Shown in pieces: positions 21,137 through 32,281 of a stretch of 64,000 nucleotides of DNA. The notes beneath the pieces are model-generated. The model worked only from the letters and a program-made list of their open reading frames with translations. It searched no databases and had not been told where the DNA came from. Position 1 is the stretch's first letter. Each line of letters starts with the position of its first letter. The stretch comes from Pseudomonas putida (lineage in GTDB: Bacteria; Pseudomonadota; Gammaproteobacteria; Pseudomonadales; Pseudomonadaceae). Where the stretch lies: positions 558,001 to 622,000 of the forward strand of contig NZ_JANHLD010000003.1 in the NCBI RefSeq assembly GCF_028682455.1. Direction: 5' to 3'. The translations under genes were made by a program, and so were the position numbers.

Positions 21137-22447
21137 TTATCCGCGCGCGGCGGCGATTTTGATCAGCTTGGCATAGTAGAAGCCGTCGTGTCCGCCTTCC
21201 TGGGCCAGCAACTGGCGGCCATGGGGCTGGCGCACGCCGGCCTGGGTCGCCAGGTCCAGTTCGCGGGCACCCGGGGTGCGGGCGAGGAACGCTTCGATGA
21301 CTTCGGTGTTTTCCGTCGGCAGGGTCGAGCAGGTGGCGTAGAGCAGGATGCCGCCGACTTCGAGGGTTGGCCACAAGGCATCGAGCAGCTCGCCCTGCAG
21401 GCTGGCCAAGGCCGGAATATCGTCGGCCTGGCGGGTCATCTTGATGTCGGGGTGACGGCGGATCACACCGGTGGCCGAGCAGGGCGCATCCAGCAGGATG
21501 CGCTGGAAGCTCTTGCCGTCCCACCAACTGGCGGTGTCGCGGGCATCGCAGGCAATCAGCTGGGCATCCAGGCCAAGGCGGTCGAGGTTTTCCCGCACGC
21601 GGGTCAGGCGCTTGGCCTCAAGGTCGATAGCGACCACAGCGTCGAGGCCGGCCTGGGCTTCGAGCAGGTGGCAGGTCTTGCCACCCGGCGCACAGCAGGC
21701 ATCGAGCACGCGCTGGCCCGGAGCCAGGTCCAGCAGGTCGGCAGTCAGTTGCGCCGCTTCGTCCTGGACGCTGATCCAGCCTTGGTCGAAGCCAGGCAGG
21801 CTGCGCACGTCGCAGGCCTGGGCCAGCACAATGCCATCGACACTGAACTGGCAAGGACTGGCTTCAATGCCAGCCTCGCCCAGTAACTGCAGGTAGGCAT
21901 CCCGGCCGTGATGACGGCGATTGACCCGCAGGATCATCGGCGGGTGGGCATTGTTGGCGGCGCAGATGGCTTCCCATTGCTCCGGCCAGAAGGCTTTCAG
22001 CGATTTCTGCAACCAGCGTGGGTGGGCGGTGCGCACCACGGGATCGCGTTCGAGTTCGGCGAGGATATCGCTGCTTTCGCGTTGTGCCCGGCGCAGTACG
22101 GCGTTGAGCAAGGCTTTGGCCCAGGGCTTTTTCAGCTTGTCGGCGCAGCCCACGGTTTCACCCAAGGCGGCATGCGCCGGGATGCGGGTGTACAGCAGCT
22201 GGTACAACCCCACCAGCAGCAATGCCTCAACGTCGGCATCGGCCTTCTTGAAGGGTTTTTGTAGCAGGCGTTCGGCCAGGGCCGACAGCCGTGGCTGCCA
22301 GCGCGCAGTGCCGAATGCCAGGTCCTGGGTCAGGCCACGGTCACGCACCTCGACCTTGTCCAGTTGCGCAGGCAGTGAACTGTTCAGCGAGGCTTTGCCG
22401 CTCAGAACTGCCGCCAGAGCGCGGGCGGCCGCCAGACGTGGATTCAT
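21137..22447 (-). CDS. rsmB: 16S rRNA (cytosine-967-C5) methyltransferase
   Basis: A 436-residue enzyme methylating C967 of 16S rRNA with S-adenosylmethionine. The first 140 residues are the NusB-like RNA-binding domain ([22 protein letters not shown]); the SAM-binding motif is [15 protein letters not shown], and the two catalytic cysteines lie in [14 protein letters not shown] and LYATCST. The start overlaps the fmt stop by 4 nt, in the conserved fmt-rsmB-trkA order. Confidence 0.95.
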   Translation of the reverse strand: MNPRLAAARALAAVLSGKASLNSSLPAQLDKVEVRDRGLTQDLAFGTARWQPRLSALAERLLQKPFKKADADVEALLLVGLYQLLYTRIPAHAALGETVGCADKLKKPWAKALLNAVLRRAQRESSDILAELERDPVVRTAHPRWLQKSLKAFWPEQWEAICAANNAHPPMILRVNRRHHGRDAYLQLLGEAGIEASPCQFSVDGIVLAQACDVRSLPGFDQGWISVQDEAAQLTADLLDLAPGQRVLDACCAPGGKTCHLLEAQAGLDAVVAIDLEAKRLTRVRENLDRLGLDAQLIACDARDTASWWDGKSFQRILLDAPCSATGVIRRHPDIKMTRQADDIPALASLQGELLDALWPTLEVGGILLYATCSTLPTENTEVIEAFLARTPGARELDLATQAGVRQPHGRQLLAQEGGHDGFYYAKLIKIAAARG

Positions 22448-23376
22448 TGGCCAAGCACCGTGCCGATGGCGAACTTCTCACGACGGCTGTTGAACAAGTC
22501 GCTGAAGTGCAGCGCCTTGCCGCCGGGCAGTTGCAGGCGGGTCAGGCACAGGGCCTGCTCACCGCAGGCGACGATCAAGCCGTCTTTGCTGGCGCCAAGG
22601 ATTTCGCCCGGCTGGCCTGCGCCTGTGGCCAGGCTGGCCGCCAGCACTTTGACCGCTTCACCATTGAGGGTGCTGTGGCAGATCGGCCAGGGGTTGAAGG
22701 CACGGACCAGGCGCTCCAGCTCAACGGCCGGGCGGCTCCAGTCCAGGCGGGCTTCGTCCTTGTTCAGCTTGTGCGCATAGGTGGCCAGGCTGTCGTCCTG
22801 GACTTCGCCTTGCAAGGTGCCAGCGGCAAGGCCGGCTACAGCTTGCAGTACCGCAGGCGGGCCCATTTCGGCCAGGCGGTCGTGCAGACTGCCACCGGTA
22901 TCGGTGGCGCGGATCGGCGTGGTCACCTTGAGCAGCATCGGGCCAGTGTCCAGGCCGGCTTCCATGCGCATCACGGTCACTCCACTTTCGCTGTCACCGG
23001 CTTGGACTGCGCGCTGGATGGGCGCGGCACCGCGCCAGCGAGGCAGCAGCGAGGCGTGGCTGTTGATGCAGCCCAGGCGCGGGATATCCAGTACCGCCTG
23101 CGGCAGGATCAGGCCATAGGCGACCACCACCATCAGGTCAGGCTTGAGCGCCGCGAGTTCGGCTTGCGCCTCGGCATTGCGCAGGGTCGGCGGTTGCAGC
23201 ACGGGAATGCCGTTATCCACAGCCAGCTGTTTGACGGCGCTGGGCATCAGCTTTTGCCCGCGGCCGGCTGGACGGTCCGGTTGGGTGTAGACCGCCACCA
23301 CGTCATAGGGGCTGTCGATCAGGGCCTTGAGGTGTGCGGCGGCAAACTCTGGGGTGCCTGCGAAGACAATGCGCAT
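22444..23376 (-). CDS. fmt: Methionyl-tRNA formyltransferase
   Basis: A 310-residue enzyme formylating initiator Met-tRNA. The conserved [13 protein letters not shown] start (chosen over an upstream in-frame start that would add 13 unrelated residues), the catalytic segment [20 protein letters not shown] and the C-terminal tRNA-binding domain are present. It normally pairs with def, which lies upstream in the same direction, but a good hairpin terminator separates them here. rsmB overlaps its 3' end. Confidence 0.96.
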   Translation of the reverse strand: MRIVFAGTPEFAAAHLKALIDSPYDVVAVYTQPDRPAGRGQKLMPSAVKQLAVDNGIPVLQPPTLRNAEAQAELAALKPDLMVVVAYGLILPQAVLDIPRLGCINSHASLLPRWRGAAPIQRAVQAGDSESGVTVMRMEAGLDTGPMLLKVTTPIRATDTGGSLHDRLAEMGPPAVLQAVAGLAAGTLQGEVQDDSLATYAHKLNKDEARLDWSRPAVELERLVRAFNPWPICHSTLNGEAVKVLAASLATGAGQPGEILGASKDGLIVACGEQALCLTRLQLPGGKALHFSDLFNSRREKFAIGTVLGQ

Positions 23377-23390
23377 GGAGTTCTCGCTTA

Positions 23391-23421
23391 AAAAGAAAAA
23401 GGCTTGCCGGAGCAAGCCTTC
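23391..23421 (-). terminator. Terminator/attenuator between def and fmt
   Basis: Read on the minus strand: AAGGCTTGC-TCCG-GCAAGCCTT followed by TTTCTTTTT. It lies 13 bp after the def stop and about 15 bp before the fmt start, so some def transcripts should end here and fmt would need read-through or its own promoter. Confidence 0.85.
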
Positions 23422-23433
23422 TGGAAGAGGGGA

Positions 23434-23940
23434 TCAAGCTTGCTGGCGGTGCTGCTTTTCCAGCTTCTTCTTGATGCGGTCGCGTTTGAGCGTCGACAGG
23501 TAATCAACGAACAGTTTGCCGTTGAGGTGATCGCATTCGTGCTGGATGCAGACGGCCAGCAGGCCTTCGGCGATTTCTTCGAACGGCTTGCCGTCGCGGT
23601 CCAGCGCCTTGATCTTGACCCGTACCGGGCGATCGACGTTCTCGTAGAACCCTGGCACCGACAGGCAACCTTCCTGGTACTGGTCCATGTCGTCGGTCAG
23701 CGTTTCGAGTTCGGGGTTGATGAACACCCGTGGCGCGCTGCGATCTTCGCTCAGGTCCATGACTACGACGCGCTTGTGTACGTTGACCTGGGTGGCGGCA
23801 AGGCCGATGCCAGGGGCTTCGTACATGGTTTCAAACATGTCATCGACCAACTGGCGGATGCTGTCGTCGACTTCCGTCACCGGTTTGGCGAGGGTACGAA
23901 GGCGCGGGTCCGGGAATTCGAGAATGTTCAGAATGGCCAT
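23434..23940 (-). CDS. def: Peptide deformylase
   Basis: A 168-residue metalloenzyme removing the formyl group from new proteins. All three class motifs are seen: GIGLAATQV (residues 44-52), EGCLSVPG with metal ligand Cys92, and HECDHLNG with His134, Glu135 and His138. The start [11 protein letters not shown] at 23940 is the universal N-terminus; longer in-frame starts are discarded. Divergent from dprA across 242 bp. Confidence 0.97.
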   Translation of the reverse strand: MAILNILEFPDPRLRTLAKPVTEVDDSIRQLVDDMFETMYEAPGIGLAATQVNVHKRVVVMDLSEDRSAPRVFINPELETLTDDMDQYQEGCLSVPGFYENVDRPVRVKIKALDRDGKPFEEIAEGLLAVCIQHECDHLNGKLFVDYLSTLKRDRIKKKLEKQHRQQA

Positions 23941-24182
23941 AAGCGTATGAGCTGCACTGTGCGATGAAATACAAACATGAATACACATAATAAAGGGATT
24001 CGCCGGATTCGGCACCTGGCAAAGGTCGGCTAAGGTGTTTCAAAGCCCCCGTGTCCCTGTTTCGGCAAGCCCGAAAGGCCGCGACCCAGGGCAATCCTTC
24101 AACCGGTTGTCAAAGTATTATCAACAGAGTTATCCACAGCTTGTGCAAGGCACGGATACTCGCTCGATCAAGGATGATCGTC

Positions 24183-25289
24183 ATGGCGCAGTTACCTTTC
24201 CCCGGCTGTTCGCCAGCCGAACTCGAGGCGCGCTTGCGCCTGCACCGGATGCCGGCACTGGGCCCGCATCGCTTCCACGTACTCATTCAAGCCTTCGGCA
24301 GTGCCTCGGCAGCGCTGAGCGCGCCGGCCGGTGCCTGGTATTCCCTGGGCATCCCGGCGGTCAGTACCGAATCACGCCGCAGCCCGCAGGTGCGCGAAGG
24401 CGCTGCGGCTGCATTGGCCTGGCTAGAGCGGCGCGACCAGCATTTGCTGATGTGGGACAACCCCGCCTACCCTGCCTTGCTGGCCCAAGTGGATACCGCC
24501 CCGCCGCTATTGTTCGTAGCCGGTAACCCCGCCCTGCTGGAAAAACCGCAGTTGGCGATTATCGGCAGTCGCCGCGCTTCGCGACCGGCACTGGACACCA
24601 CCGCAGCCTTTTCTCGCAGCCTGGCGCGGGGCGGTTTTGTCATTACCAGCGGCCTGGCCCTGGGCGTCGACGGTGCTGCCCACCAGGCGGCGCTGGATGT
24701 CGGAGGGCACACCATCGGCGTGCTGGGCACAGGCTTGCAGAAACTTTATCCACAACGTCACCGTGCCCTGGCCACCGCGATGATCGAGCGCGGCAGCGCG
24801 GTGGTTTCGGAGTTTCCACTGGATGCAGGGCCGGTTGCGGGCAATTTTCCCAGGCGCAACCGCATCATCAGTGGCCTGTCACTGGGTGTGCTGGTGGTCG
24901 AGGCAAGCCTGGCCAGCGGCTCGTTGATCACCGCGCGGCTGGCGGCCGAGCAGGGTCGTGAGGTGTACGCCATTCCAGGCTCGATTCACCATCCGGGAGC
25001 CAAGGGTTGCCACCAGTTGATTCGCGATGGCGCGTTGCTGGTTGAGAACGTCGAGCAGATCGTTGAAACCCTGCAGGGGTGGCAGCGGTTGCCGCCTGCC
25101 CCGGGCGGTGAAACGTCCGGGGCCCGCCATGTTCTCGAGGAGTTGCTGCTGGCGGCACCGCAAACGTGCGAAGGGCTTGCCATCAGCGCTGGCTGGCCGT
25201 TGCCCAGGGTACTGGCGGCATTGACCGAGCTTGAAGTGGCTGGCCGGGTTTGTAATGAAGCTGGGCGTTGGTTTGCCCGGCCTGCCTAA
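24183..25289 (+). CDS. dprA: DNA-processing protein DprA
   Basis: A 368-residue RecA-loading protein that handles single-stranded DNA in natural transformation; in non-competent species its role is unclear. An N-terminal helical domain is followed by the Rossmann-like core ([84 protein letters not shown]) and the C-terminal winged helix. The ATG at 24183 follows AAGGA by 8 nt. In other pseudomonads a LysM-domain gene usually lies between def and dprA; it is absent here. Confidence 0.93.
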   Translation: MAQLPFPGCSPAELEARLRLHRMPALGPHRFHVLIQAFGSASAALSAPAGAWYSLGIPAVSTESRRSPQVREGAAAALAWLERRDQHLLMWDNPAYPALLAQVDTAPPLLFVAGNPALLEKPQLAIIGSRRASRPALDTTAAFSRSLARGGFVITSGLALGVDGAAHQAALDVGGHTIGVLGTGLQKLYPQRHRALATAMIERGSAVVSEFPLDAGPVAGNFPRRNRIISGLSLGVLVVEASLASGSLITARLAAEQGREVYAIPGSIHHPGAKGCHQLIRDGALLVENVEQIVETLQGWQRLPPAPGGETSGARHVLEELLLAAPQTCEGLAISAGWPLPRVLAALTELEVAGRVCNEAGRWFARPA

Positions 25290-25326
25290 GTACACTGCTC
25301 ATCAGCCTTTACGCGGAGAGATATCA

Positions 25327-25884
25327 ATGGTGAGCAGTTGGCGTGTGCAACAAGCCGCGCGTGAAATTCGAGCCGGTGCGGTGATTGCCTACCCAACCGA
25401 GGCTGTCTGGGGCCTGGGCTGTGACCCATGGAACGAAGAAGCGGTGGACCGCCTGTTGGCGATCAAGTCGCGCTCGGTCGACAAGGGGCTGATCCTGATC
25501 GCCGACAATATCCGCCAGTTCGACTTTTTGTTCGACGATTTTCCGCAAGTCTGGCTCGATCGCATGAGCAGTACCTGGCCTGGGCCGAATACCTGGCTGG
25601 TACCGCACCAGAACATGCTGCCAGAGTGGATCACCGGGGTGCATGACACCGTTGCCTTGCGGGTCAGCGACCATCCGGTGGTGCGTGACCTGTGCGCGCT
25701 GGTCGGGCCATTGGTCTCGACCTCGGCCAACCCCCAGGGCCGGCCGGCGGCGCGTACCCGGTTGCGGGTCGAGCAGTACTTTCGCGGGCAGTTGGACCTG
25801 GTGCTGGGTGGTGCCCTCGGTGGGCGACGCAATCCCAGTGTGATTCGCGACCTGGTGACGGGCGATATCGTCCGGGCGGGTTGA
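25327..25884 (+). CDS. tsaC: Threonylcarbamoyl-AMP synthase (TsaC/YrdC family)
   Basis: A 185-residue YrdC-domain enzyme making threonylcarbamoyl-AMP for the t6A modification of ANN-decoding tRNAs. The conserved [19 protein letters not shown], the basic RLLAIKSR region and [15 protein letters not shown] are present. The length of the short TsaC type excludes the longer Sua5 form. GGAG precedes the ATG at 25327. It lies 37 nt after dprA and is likely co-transcribed, ending in a REP hairpin. Confidence 0.92.
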   Translation: MVSSWRVQQAAREIRAGAVIAYPTEAVWGLGCDPWNEEAVDRLLAIKSRSVDKGLILIADNIRQFDFLFDDFPQVWLDRMSSTWPGPNTWLVPHQNMLPEWITGVHDTVALRVSDHPVVRDLCALVGPLVSTSANPQGRPAARTRLRVEQYFRGQLDLVLGGALGGRRNPSVIRDLVTGDIVRAG

Positions 25885-25890
25885 GAAGCC

Positions 25891-25941
25891 GATCGCGGGG
25901 CCAACCCGCTCCTGCATCAGGAGCGGGCTGGCCCCGCGATC
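25891..25941. repeat. REP palindrome, copy 2
   Basis: GATCGCGGGGCCAACCCGCTCC and its near-complement around a 5-nt loop between the convergent tsaC and qor genes. The base change in the arm (GGCCAACCC for GGCAAGCCC) is partly mirrored in the other arm (GGGCTGGCC), preserving most of the stem. Confidence 0.92.
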
Positions 25942-25944
25942 AGT

Positions 25945-26922
25945 TCAAGGCAACAACACAGTAGACCCCACGGTACGCCGCGCCGACAGTTCAGTCTGCG
26001 CCTTGGCCGCTTCACTCAGTGCATAGCGCTGCTGGATATCCACCGTCACTTTGCCGCTGGCGATCATCGCGAACAGGTCATCGGCCATCGCCTGGGTGTT
26101 GGCTGCGTTATTGGCATAGGAGGCCAGGGTCGGCCGCGTGACATACAGCGAACCCTTCTGTGCCAGGATCCCCAGGTTGACCCCGCTCACCGCGCCCGAG
26201 GCGTTGCCGAAGCTGACCATCAAGCCGCGTGGCGCCAGGCAATCGAGCGAAGTGAGCCAGGTGTCCTGGCCGACGCCGTCATACACCACCGGGCATTTCT
26301 TCCCATCGGTCAGCTCCAGCACCCGTTTCGCCACGTCTTCACGGCTGTAGTCGATGGTTGCCCAGGCCCCCAGCGCCTTGGCGCGCTCGGCCTTTTCGGC
26401 GCTGCTGACAGTGCCGATCAGTCTGGCGCCCAGGGCCTTGGCCCACTGGCAGGCCAGCGAGCCGACGCCGCCGGCGGCGGCATGGAACAGAATGGTGTCG
26501 CCAGGTTGCACGGCGTAGGTTTGCTTGAGCAGGTACTGCACGGTCAGGCCCTTGAGCATCACCGCGGCTGCCTGTTCGAAGCTGATGCTGTCGGGCAGCT
26601 TGACCAGATTGGTCTCGGGCAGCACATGCACTTCGCTGTAGGCACCCAGCGGGCCGCCGGCGTAGGCCACGCGATCGCCTACCTTCAGGCGCGTCACCTG
26701 ATCGCCGACGGCTTCGACCACTCCGGCACCTTCGGTGCCCAGCCCGGATGGCAAGGCCGGCGGTGGATACAGACCGCTGCGAAAATAGGTGTCGATGAAG
26801 TTCAGGCCGATGGCCTGGTTGCGGACGCGCACTTGTTGCGGGCCGGGGGCCGCAGGCTCGAAATCGACCAGTTGCAGGACCTCGGGGCCCCCATGCTGGC
26901 TGAACTGGATACGCTTGGCCAT
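25945..26922 (-). CDS. qor: NADPH:quinone oxidoreductase (zeta-crystallin-like)
   Basis: A 325-residue zinc-independent medium-chain dehydrogenase reducing quinones with NADPH. The N-terminal GroES-like fold carries GTEGAGVVEAVGDQV, and the cofactor-binding AAAGGVGSLACQWAKALGA follows near residue 150. No structural zinc cysteines are seen, as in QorA. The ATG at 26922 is preferred over the GTG at 26928 because AGGAGA lies 6 nt before it. Divergent from hemF, the usual pseudomonad arrangement. Confidence 0.92.
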   Translation of the reverse strand: MAKRIQFSQHGGPEVLQLVDFEPAAPGPQQVRVRNQAIGLNFIDTYFRSGLYPPPALPSGLGTEGAGVVEAVGDQVTRLKVGDRVAYAGGPLGAYSEVHVLPETNLVKLPDSISFEQAAAVMLKGLTVQYLLKQTYAVQPGDTILFHAAAGGVGSLACQWAKALGARLIGTVSSAEKAERAKALGAWATIDYSREDVAKRVLELTDGKKCPVVYDGVGQDTWLTSLDCLAPRGLMVSFGNASGAVSGVNLGILAQKGSLYVTRPTLASYANNAANTQAMADDLFAMIASGKVTVDIQQRYALSEAAKAQTELSARRTVGSTVLLP

Positions 26923-26973
26923 CTGCACTCTCCTGTCGGGTTCGCAAAACCCCTATCGGACGCCTTTGCTTGA

Positions 26974-27978
<1,005 letters not shown>

Positions 27979-28035
27979 AACCGCTGTGTGGATAACTTTG
28001 CCGGGCAAACCGGCCCCGACCCAGGAACCGCGTGA

Positions 28036-28860
28036 ATGGACCAGTACGTTGTATTCGGCAACCCGATCGGCCACAGCAAGTCGCCGTTGATTCACCGGCT
28101 GTTTGCCGACCAGACCGGCCAGCAGCTGGAGTACAACACCCTGCTGGCGCCGCTGGACGACTTCACCGTGTGTGCTCTGGGGTTCTTCAAGCAAGGCCTG
28201 GGCGCCAACGTCACGGTGCCGTTCAAGGAAGAAGCCTACCGCCTGGTCGACAGCCTGACGCCACGGGCCAAGCGCGCCGGGGCGGTGAACACCTTGAGCA
28301 AACTGGCCGACGGCAGCCTGCAAGGCGACAATACCGATGGTGCGGGCCTGGTGCGTGACCTGACCGTCAACGCCGGGGTCCAGTTGCGCGGCAAGCGTAT
28401 TTTGCTGCTGGGCGCCGGTGGTGCTGTTCGCGGGGTACTGGAGCCACTGCTGGCGCATGACCCGGCGTCGCTGGTGATTGCCAACCGAACCGTGGAAAAG
28501 GCCGAGCAACTGGCCCGTGAGTTCGCCGACCTAGGCTCGGTGGCGGCCAGTGGATTCGGCTGGTTGCAGGAGCCGGTCGACCTCATCATCAACGCCACTT
28601 CGGCAAGCCTGGCCGGTGAACTGCCACCCATCTCCGCCCACCTGATCGAGCCGGGCAAGACCGTGTGCTACGACATGATGTACGCCAAGGAGCCTACGCC
28701 GTTCTGCCAGTGGGCCACTGAGCACAAGGCGGCCAAGGTGCTGGATGGCTTGGGCATGCTGGCCGAGCAGGCTGCCGAAGCCTTCTTCATCTGGCGTGGC
28801 GTGCGGCCTGAGACCGGGCCGGTGCTGGATGAGCTTCGTCGTCAATTGGCGCGAGGCTAG
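28036..28860 (+). CDS. aroE: Shikimate 5-dehydrogenase
   Basis: A 274-residue NADPH enzyme reducing 3-dehydroshikimate in aromatic amino acid synthesis. It has the shikimate-binding [12 protein letters not shown] at residues 9-20, the catalytic lysine in [20 protein letters not shown], and the nucleotide-binding [14 protein letters not shown]. Length is standard. It forms a hemF-aroE pair and ends at a REP palindrome facing the convergent SulP gene. Confidence 0.97.
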   Translation: MDQYVVFGNPIGHSKSPLIHRLFADQTGQQLEYNTLLAPLDDFTVCALGFFKQGLGANVTVPFKEEAYRLVDSLTPRAKRAGAVNTLSKLADGSLQGDNTDGAGLVRDLTVNAGVQLRGKRILLLGAGGAVRGVLEPLLAHDPASLVIANRTVEKAEQLAREFADLGSVAASGFGWLQEPVDLIINATSASLAGELPPISAHLIEPGKTVCYDMMYAKEPTPFCQWATEHKAAKVLDGLGMLAEQAAEAFFIWRGVRPETGPVLDELRRQLARG

Positions 28861-28867
28861 TAGTTGA

Positions 28868-28913
28868 ATCGCGGGGCAAGCCCGCTCCTACAGGAGCAGG
28901 CTTGCCCCGCGAT
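28868..28913. repeat. REP palindrome, copy 3
   Basis: ATCGCGGGGCAAGCCCGCTCC paired with GGAGCAGGCTTGCCCCGCGAT around a very short loop (TACA), between the convergent aroE and SulP permease genes. Confidence 0.93.
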
Positions 28914-28917
28914 GTTT

Positions 28918-30489
28918 TCACCCCTCAAATCGTATCGGGCAGTTCGTCGCCCCTTCCAGCTTGTGCAATTCCTCGATCACCTGCGGTCGCGCCCGATGCA
29001 GCGTCAGGCTGCCCCCTGCCCGGCCCAGGCGGCGGGCTTCGCGGTGGAGCATGTCGACCCCGGAATAATCGATGAAGTTGATCTGCCGGGCATCGATGAT
29101 CACATCGGGGCCCTGGCAACGTTGCAGGCGCACCTGCAGGTAATGGCTGGCGCCGAAGAATATCGACCCCCCGACCCGCAGCACATCGGCATCACCTTCA
29201 CGAAATTGTTGCACCCGTGGGCGCGAGGTGCGCTTGAGGTAGAAGAACAGCGATGCCAGCACGCCGGCATAGATGGCGGTCTGCAACTCCAGCAGCAAGG
29301 TCGCCGCCGCGGTCAGCGCCATCACCAGGAACTCGGAACGGCTGACCCGCCACAACGCGCGCATGGCTCGGTGATCGTTCAAGCCCCAGCAGATCAGCAG
29401 GATGCTGCCGGCCATGGCCGGGATCGGAATATGCGCGATCAGGCCGGCACCCGCCACCGCAAACAGCGCGACCCAAAGTGCCGAGAACACGCCCGCGAGC
29501 GGCGAGTGGGCCCCGGCGTCATAGCTGAGCCCTGAACGGGTGAAGGAGCCTGACGACAGGTAGCCGGAGAAAAAACTGCCGACAATGTTCGACAAGCCCT
29601 GGGCGCGGATTTCCTGGTTGGCATCGATCAGCTGCTCCGAGCGTGACGACAGCGAGCGGGCAATCGACAGGCTCGTCACCAGGCCTAGCATGCCGACCGC
29701 CACGGCGCTGGGCAGCAGGCGCAGGATCAGCTCCAGGTCCCACAACGGCAAAGGGCTCAAGGGCGGCAACTGGCCGACGAACCCGGGCACCAACTGCACA
29801 TGGCCGAACACGCCGGGCAACAGCCAGACCAGCCCACCGGCGATGCCCAGGGTTATCAACAGGCCGGGCCAGCGTGGACGCAGCAGCTTGAGGGCAACGC
29901 CCAGCACCAGGGTGCCCAGCCCCAGCGCAAGGGATGGCCAATCCACCTCGCCGGCATGTTCCAGCAGGCTTTCCAGGGTTTTCAGTGCGGTGGCCTGGCT
30001 GGGCAGGTCAAGACCCATCAGGTTTGGCAGTTGCCCCAGGGCGATGACCACGGCGGCGCCGAGGGTGAAGCCCAGCACCACCGAATGAGAAACGAAGTTG
30101 ACCAGGGCGCCAAAGCGCAGCAGTCCGAGCAACCACTGAAAGACCCCGCCCAGGAACGTCAGCAGCAGAATCAGGGTGATGTAGTCGTCGCTGCCGCTGA
30201 TGGCCAGCGGGCTGACGCTGGCATAGAGGACGATGGAGATCGCCGCCGTCGGCCCGCAGATCAGGTGCCACGACGACCCCCAGAGGCAGGCGATAAGCAC
30301 CGGCACAATGGCAGCGTACAGGCCGTATTCGGCGGGCAGGCCGGCGATCAGCGCGTAGGCGATCGACTGCGGCAGCGCGAGGATCGCGCCACTCAAGCCC
30401 ACCAGCAGATCACGGCGCACACTGCCACGGGTCTGCTGGGGCAGCCAACTGAGGAACGGCAACAAACGGTGGCGATCAGGCCGGGCCAT
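28918..30489 (-). CDS. SulP family anion permease with STAS domain
   Basis: A 523-residue inner-membrane transporter: about ten to twelve hydrophobic helices in the first 400 residues (conserved ALPQSIAYALIAGLPAEYGLYAA near residue 40 and GPTAAISIVLYAS near 80), then a cytoplasmic STAS domain (about 420-523, with ARQINFIDYSGVDMLHREARR). It follows the binding-protein and choline-sulfatase genes in one direction (72-nt gap), so I infer that it moves choline-O-sulfate or the sulfate released from it; plain sulfate uptake is also possible. Confidence 0.85.
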   Translation of the reverse strand: MARPDRHRLLPFLSWLPQQTRGSVRRDLLVGLSGAILALPQSIAYALIAGLPAEYGLYAAIVPVLIACLWGSSWHLICGPTAAISIVLYASVSPLAISGSDDYITLILLLTFLGGVFQWLLGLLRFGALVNFVSHSVVLGFTLGAAVVIALGQLPNLMGLDLPSQATALKTLESLLEHAGEVDWPSLALGLGTLVLGVALKLLRPRWPGLLITLGIAGGLVWLLPGVFGHVQLVPGFVGQLPPLSPLPLWDLELILRLLPSAVAVGMLGLVTSLSIARSLSSRSEQLIDANQEIRAQGLSNIVGSFFSGYLSSGSFTRSGLSYDAGAHSPLAGVFSALWVALFAVAGAGLIAHIPIPAMAGSILLICWGLNDHRAMRALWRVSRSEFLVMALTAAATLLLELQTAIYAGVLASLFFYLKRTSRPRVQQFREGDADVLRVGGSIFFGASHYLQVRLQRCQGPDVIIDARQINFIDYSGVDMLHREARRLGRAGGSLTLHRARPQVIEELHKLEGATNCPIRFEG

Positions 30490-30561
30490 GGACAGTCTCT
30501 ATCGCATGCACAAGCTGTACAGGGTGCGGTGTCCGGCTTGTCGGTGCAAGTTGCGGCGCCA

Positions 30562-31482
30562 TTACAGTCTGGCTTTCACGGCCGACAATGCATCGCCACC
30601 ATCGAGGTGGGTTACACCTTCGAGCCAATGGTCGAGCTGCGCCGGGTGTGCCTTGATCCAGGCTCTGGCTGCTGCCTCGTAGCTGACTTTGTTATCCACA
30701 ACCTGCGCCATGATGGTGTTCTCCATGTCCCGGCTGAAGGTGAGGTTGTCGAACAGCCGCGCAACGTTCGGGCAAGCCTGTGGATAACCTTTGCGGGCCA
30801 GGGTATAGACGCTGCCGGTGCTGCCGAACCACTGCTCGCCTCCACTCAGGTAGCGCAGCTTCATCTGCACGTTCATGGGGTGCGGCGTCCAGCCCAGGAA
30901 GGCGATGAACCGCTGGCGCTTGGCCGCGCGATGGACCTGGGCGAGCATGGCTTGTTCACTGGACTCCACCAGCTTCCAGCCGCCGAGGTTGAAGGCATTC
31001 TTGCTGATGATGTCCTTGAGCGACAGGTTGGCCGGTGCGCCTGCGCCGATGCCGTAGATCTTCTGGTCGAACCGGTCGGCAAAGCGTTGCAGGTCGGCGA
31101 AGTCCCGCACACCTGCATCCCACACATACTCGGGCACGGCCAGGGTGAATTGAGTACCTTCCAGGTTGCGCGCCAGTTGCTGTACCTCGCCGCTGGCGAC
31201 GAACCTGTCATGGAAACCCTGCTGGGCCGGCATCCAGTTGCCGAGAAAGACGTCCACCAACCCATCCTTGAGCCCGCCATAAATGATCGGCACGGCCAGG
31301 CTGTCGACTCGGGTCTTGTAGCCCATGCCTTCGAGCAACAGACGGGCCACGGCGTTGGTGGCGGCGATGTCGCTCCAGCCGGGGTCGGCCATCTTCACCG
31401 TACTGCAATCGCTCTCGGCGCGGGCGCCGAGGCTGGCAAGGCTCAAGACAACCGCAATGATGCTTGTGGATAACCTTTTCAT
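30562..31482 (-). CDS. choX: Periplasmic choline/glycine-betaine-type substrate-binding protein
   Basis: A 306-residue OpuAC/ChoX-like binding protein. Residues 1-22 form a signal peptide (cleavage after ARA, before ESDCSTV), and the mature part has the type II fold typical of quaternary-amine binders, with scattered Trp/Tyr (DPGWSD, NWMP, YVWDAG, GWTPHP) likely forming the cation box. It lies 18 nt after betC. No ABC permease or ATPase gene is adjacent, so it must use components encoded elsewhere or serve the SulP permease. Three perfect DnaA boxes lie inside the gene, one coding for Leu-Ser-Thr of the signal peptide. Confidence 0.83.
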   Translation of the reverse strand: MKRLSTSIIAVVLSLASLGARAESDCSTVKMADPGWSDIAATNAVARLLLEGMGYKTRVDSLAVPIIYGGLKDGLVDVFLGNWMPAQQGFHDRFVASGEVQQLARNLEGTQFTLAVPEYVWDAGVRDFADLQRFADRFDQKIYGIGAGAPANLSLKDIISKNAFNLGGWKLVESSEQAMLAQVHRAAKRQRFIAFLGWTPHPMNVQMKLRYLSGGEQWFGSTGSVYTLARKGYPQACPNVARLFDNLTFSRDMENTIMAQVVDNKVSYEAAARAWIKAHPAQLDHWLEGVTHLDGGDALSAVKARL

Positions 31483-32281
31483 GACAGCCTCGCGGGATGA
31501 TTACTGGGCGGGTTGTGGATAACGTGCCTTGCGTTCCAGGTCGTCGAGATCAATGTGATTGCGCATGTACTGCTGGCTGGCATCCACCAATGGTTGGTGG
31601 TCCCAGCTCTTGAGTGTGCCGATGGCCAGGGCCTCGGCCACCAGGCGACGACGGCGCTGGCTGTCGAGTACTTGCTGGCGCAGCACCGGGATGTCCCAGC
31701 GCTGTCGGGCTTCATCGACAAATGCCTGCAGCAGCGCCTGGTGATCAGGGCTGCCTGCCAGGTTTTCGCACTCCTGTGGATCGTGCTCAAGGTCGTACAG
31801 CAGGCAAGGGTCGTCTTCGCTGTAGATGAATTTGTAGGCCCCGCGGCGAATCATCATCAAGGGCCCGACAGTGCCTTCGGCCATGTATTCGCCGATCACT
31901 TCATCGTGGCCGCCCTGGCCCTGCAGATGGCCCAGCAGCGAGCGTCCATCGAGCGGCAACTGCGGCTCCAGGCTGCCGCCAGCGAGGGCCACAAGGGTCG
32001 GCAGCAGGTCGCAGGTGGATACGGCAGCGCTGACACGCGCCGGCTTGAACTGTCCGGGCGCGTACACCAGCAGCGGCACCCGCGCCGACATCTCGAACCA
32101 GTGCATCTTGTACCAGAGGCCGCGCTCGCCAAGCATGTCGCCATGGTCGCCGGAGAACACGATCAACGTGTCGTCGGCCAGCCCGGTTTCTTCCAGGGTC
32201 TGCAGCAGCTTGCCGATGTTGCTGTCGATGTAGCTGCAGGCGCCGAAGTACGCGCGGCGGGCATCGCGGATCTTATCCACA
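30692..32281. other. Cluster of five perfect DnaA boxes (datA-like)
   Basis: Perfect TTATCCACA boxes at 30692 (+), 30779 (-), 31465 (-), 31514 (-) and 32273 (+), all within 1590 bp of the choX-betC coding region. E. coli datA is a comparable set of five boxes that titrates DnaA. The boxes are read in several frames and on both strands. A replication-control role is an inference; the boxes themselves are seen directly. Confidence 0.65.
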
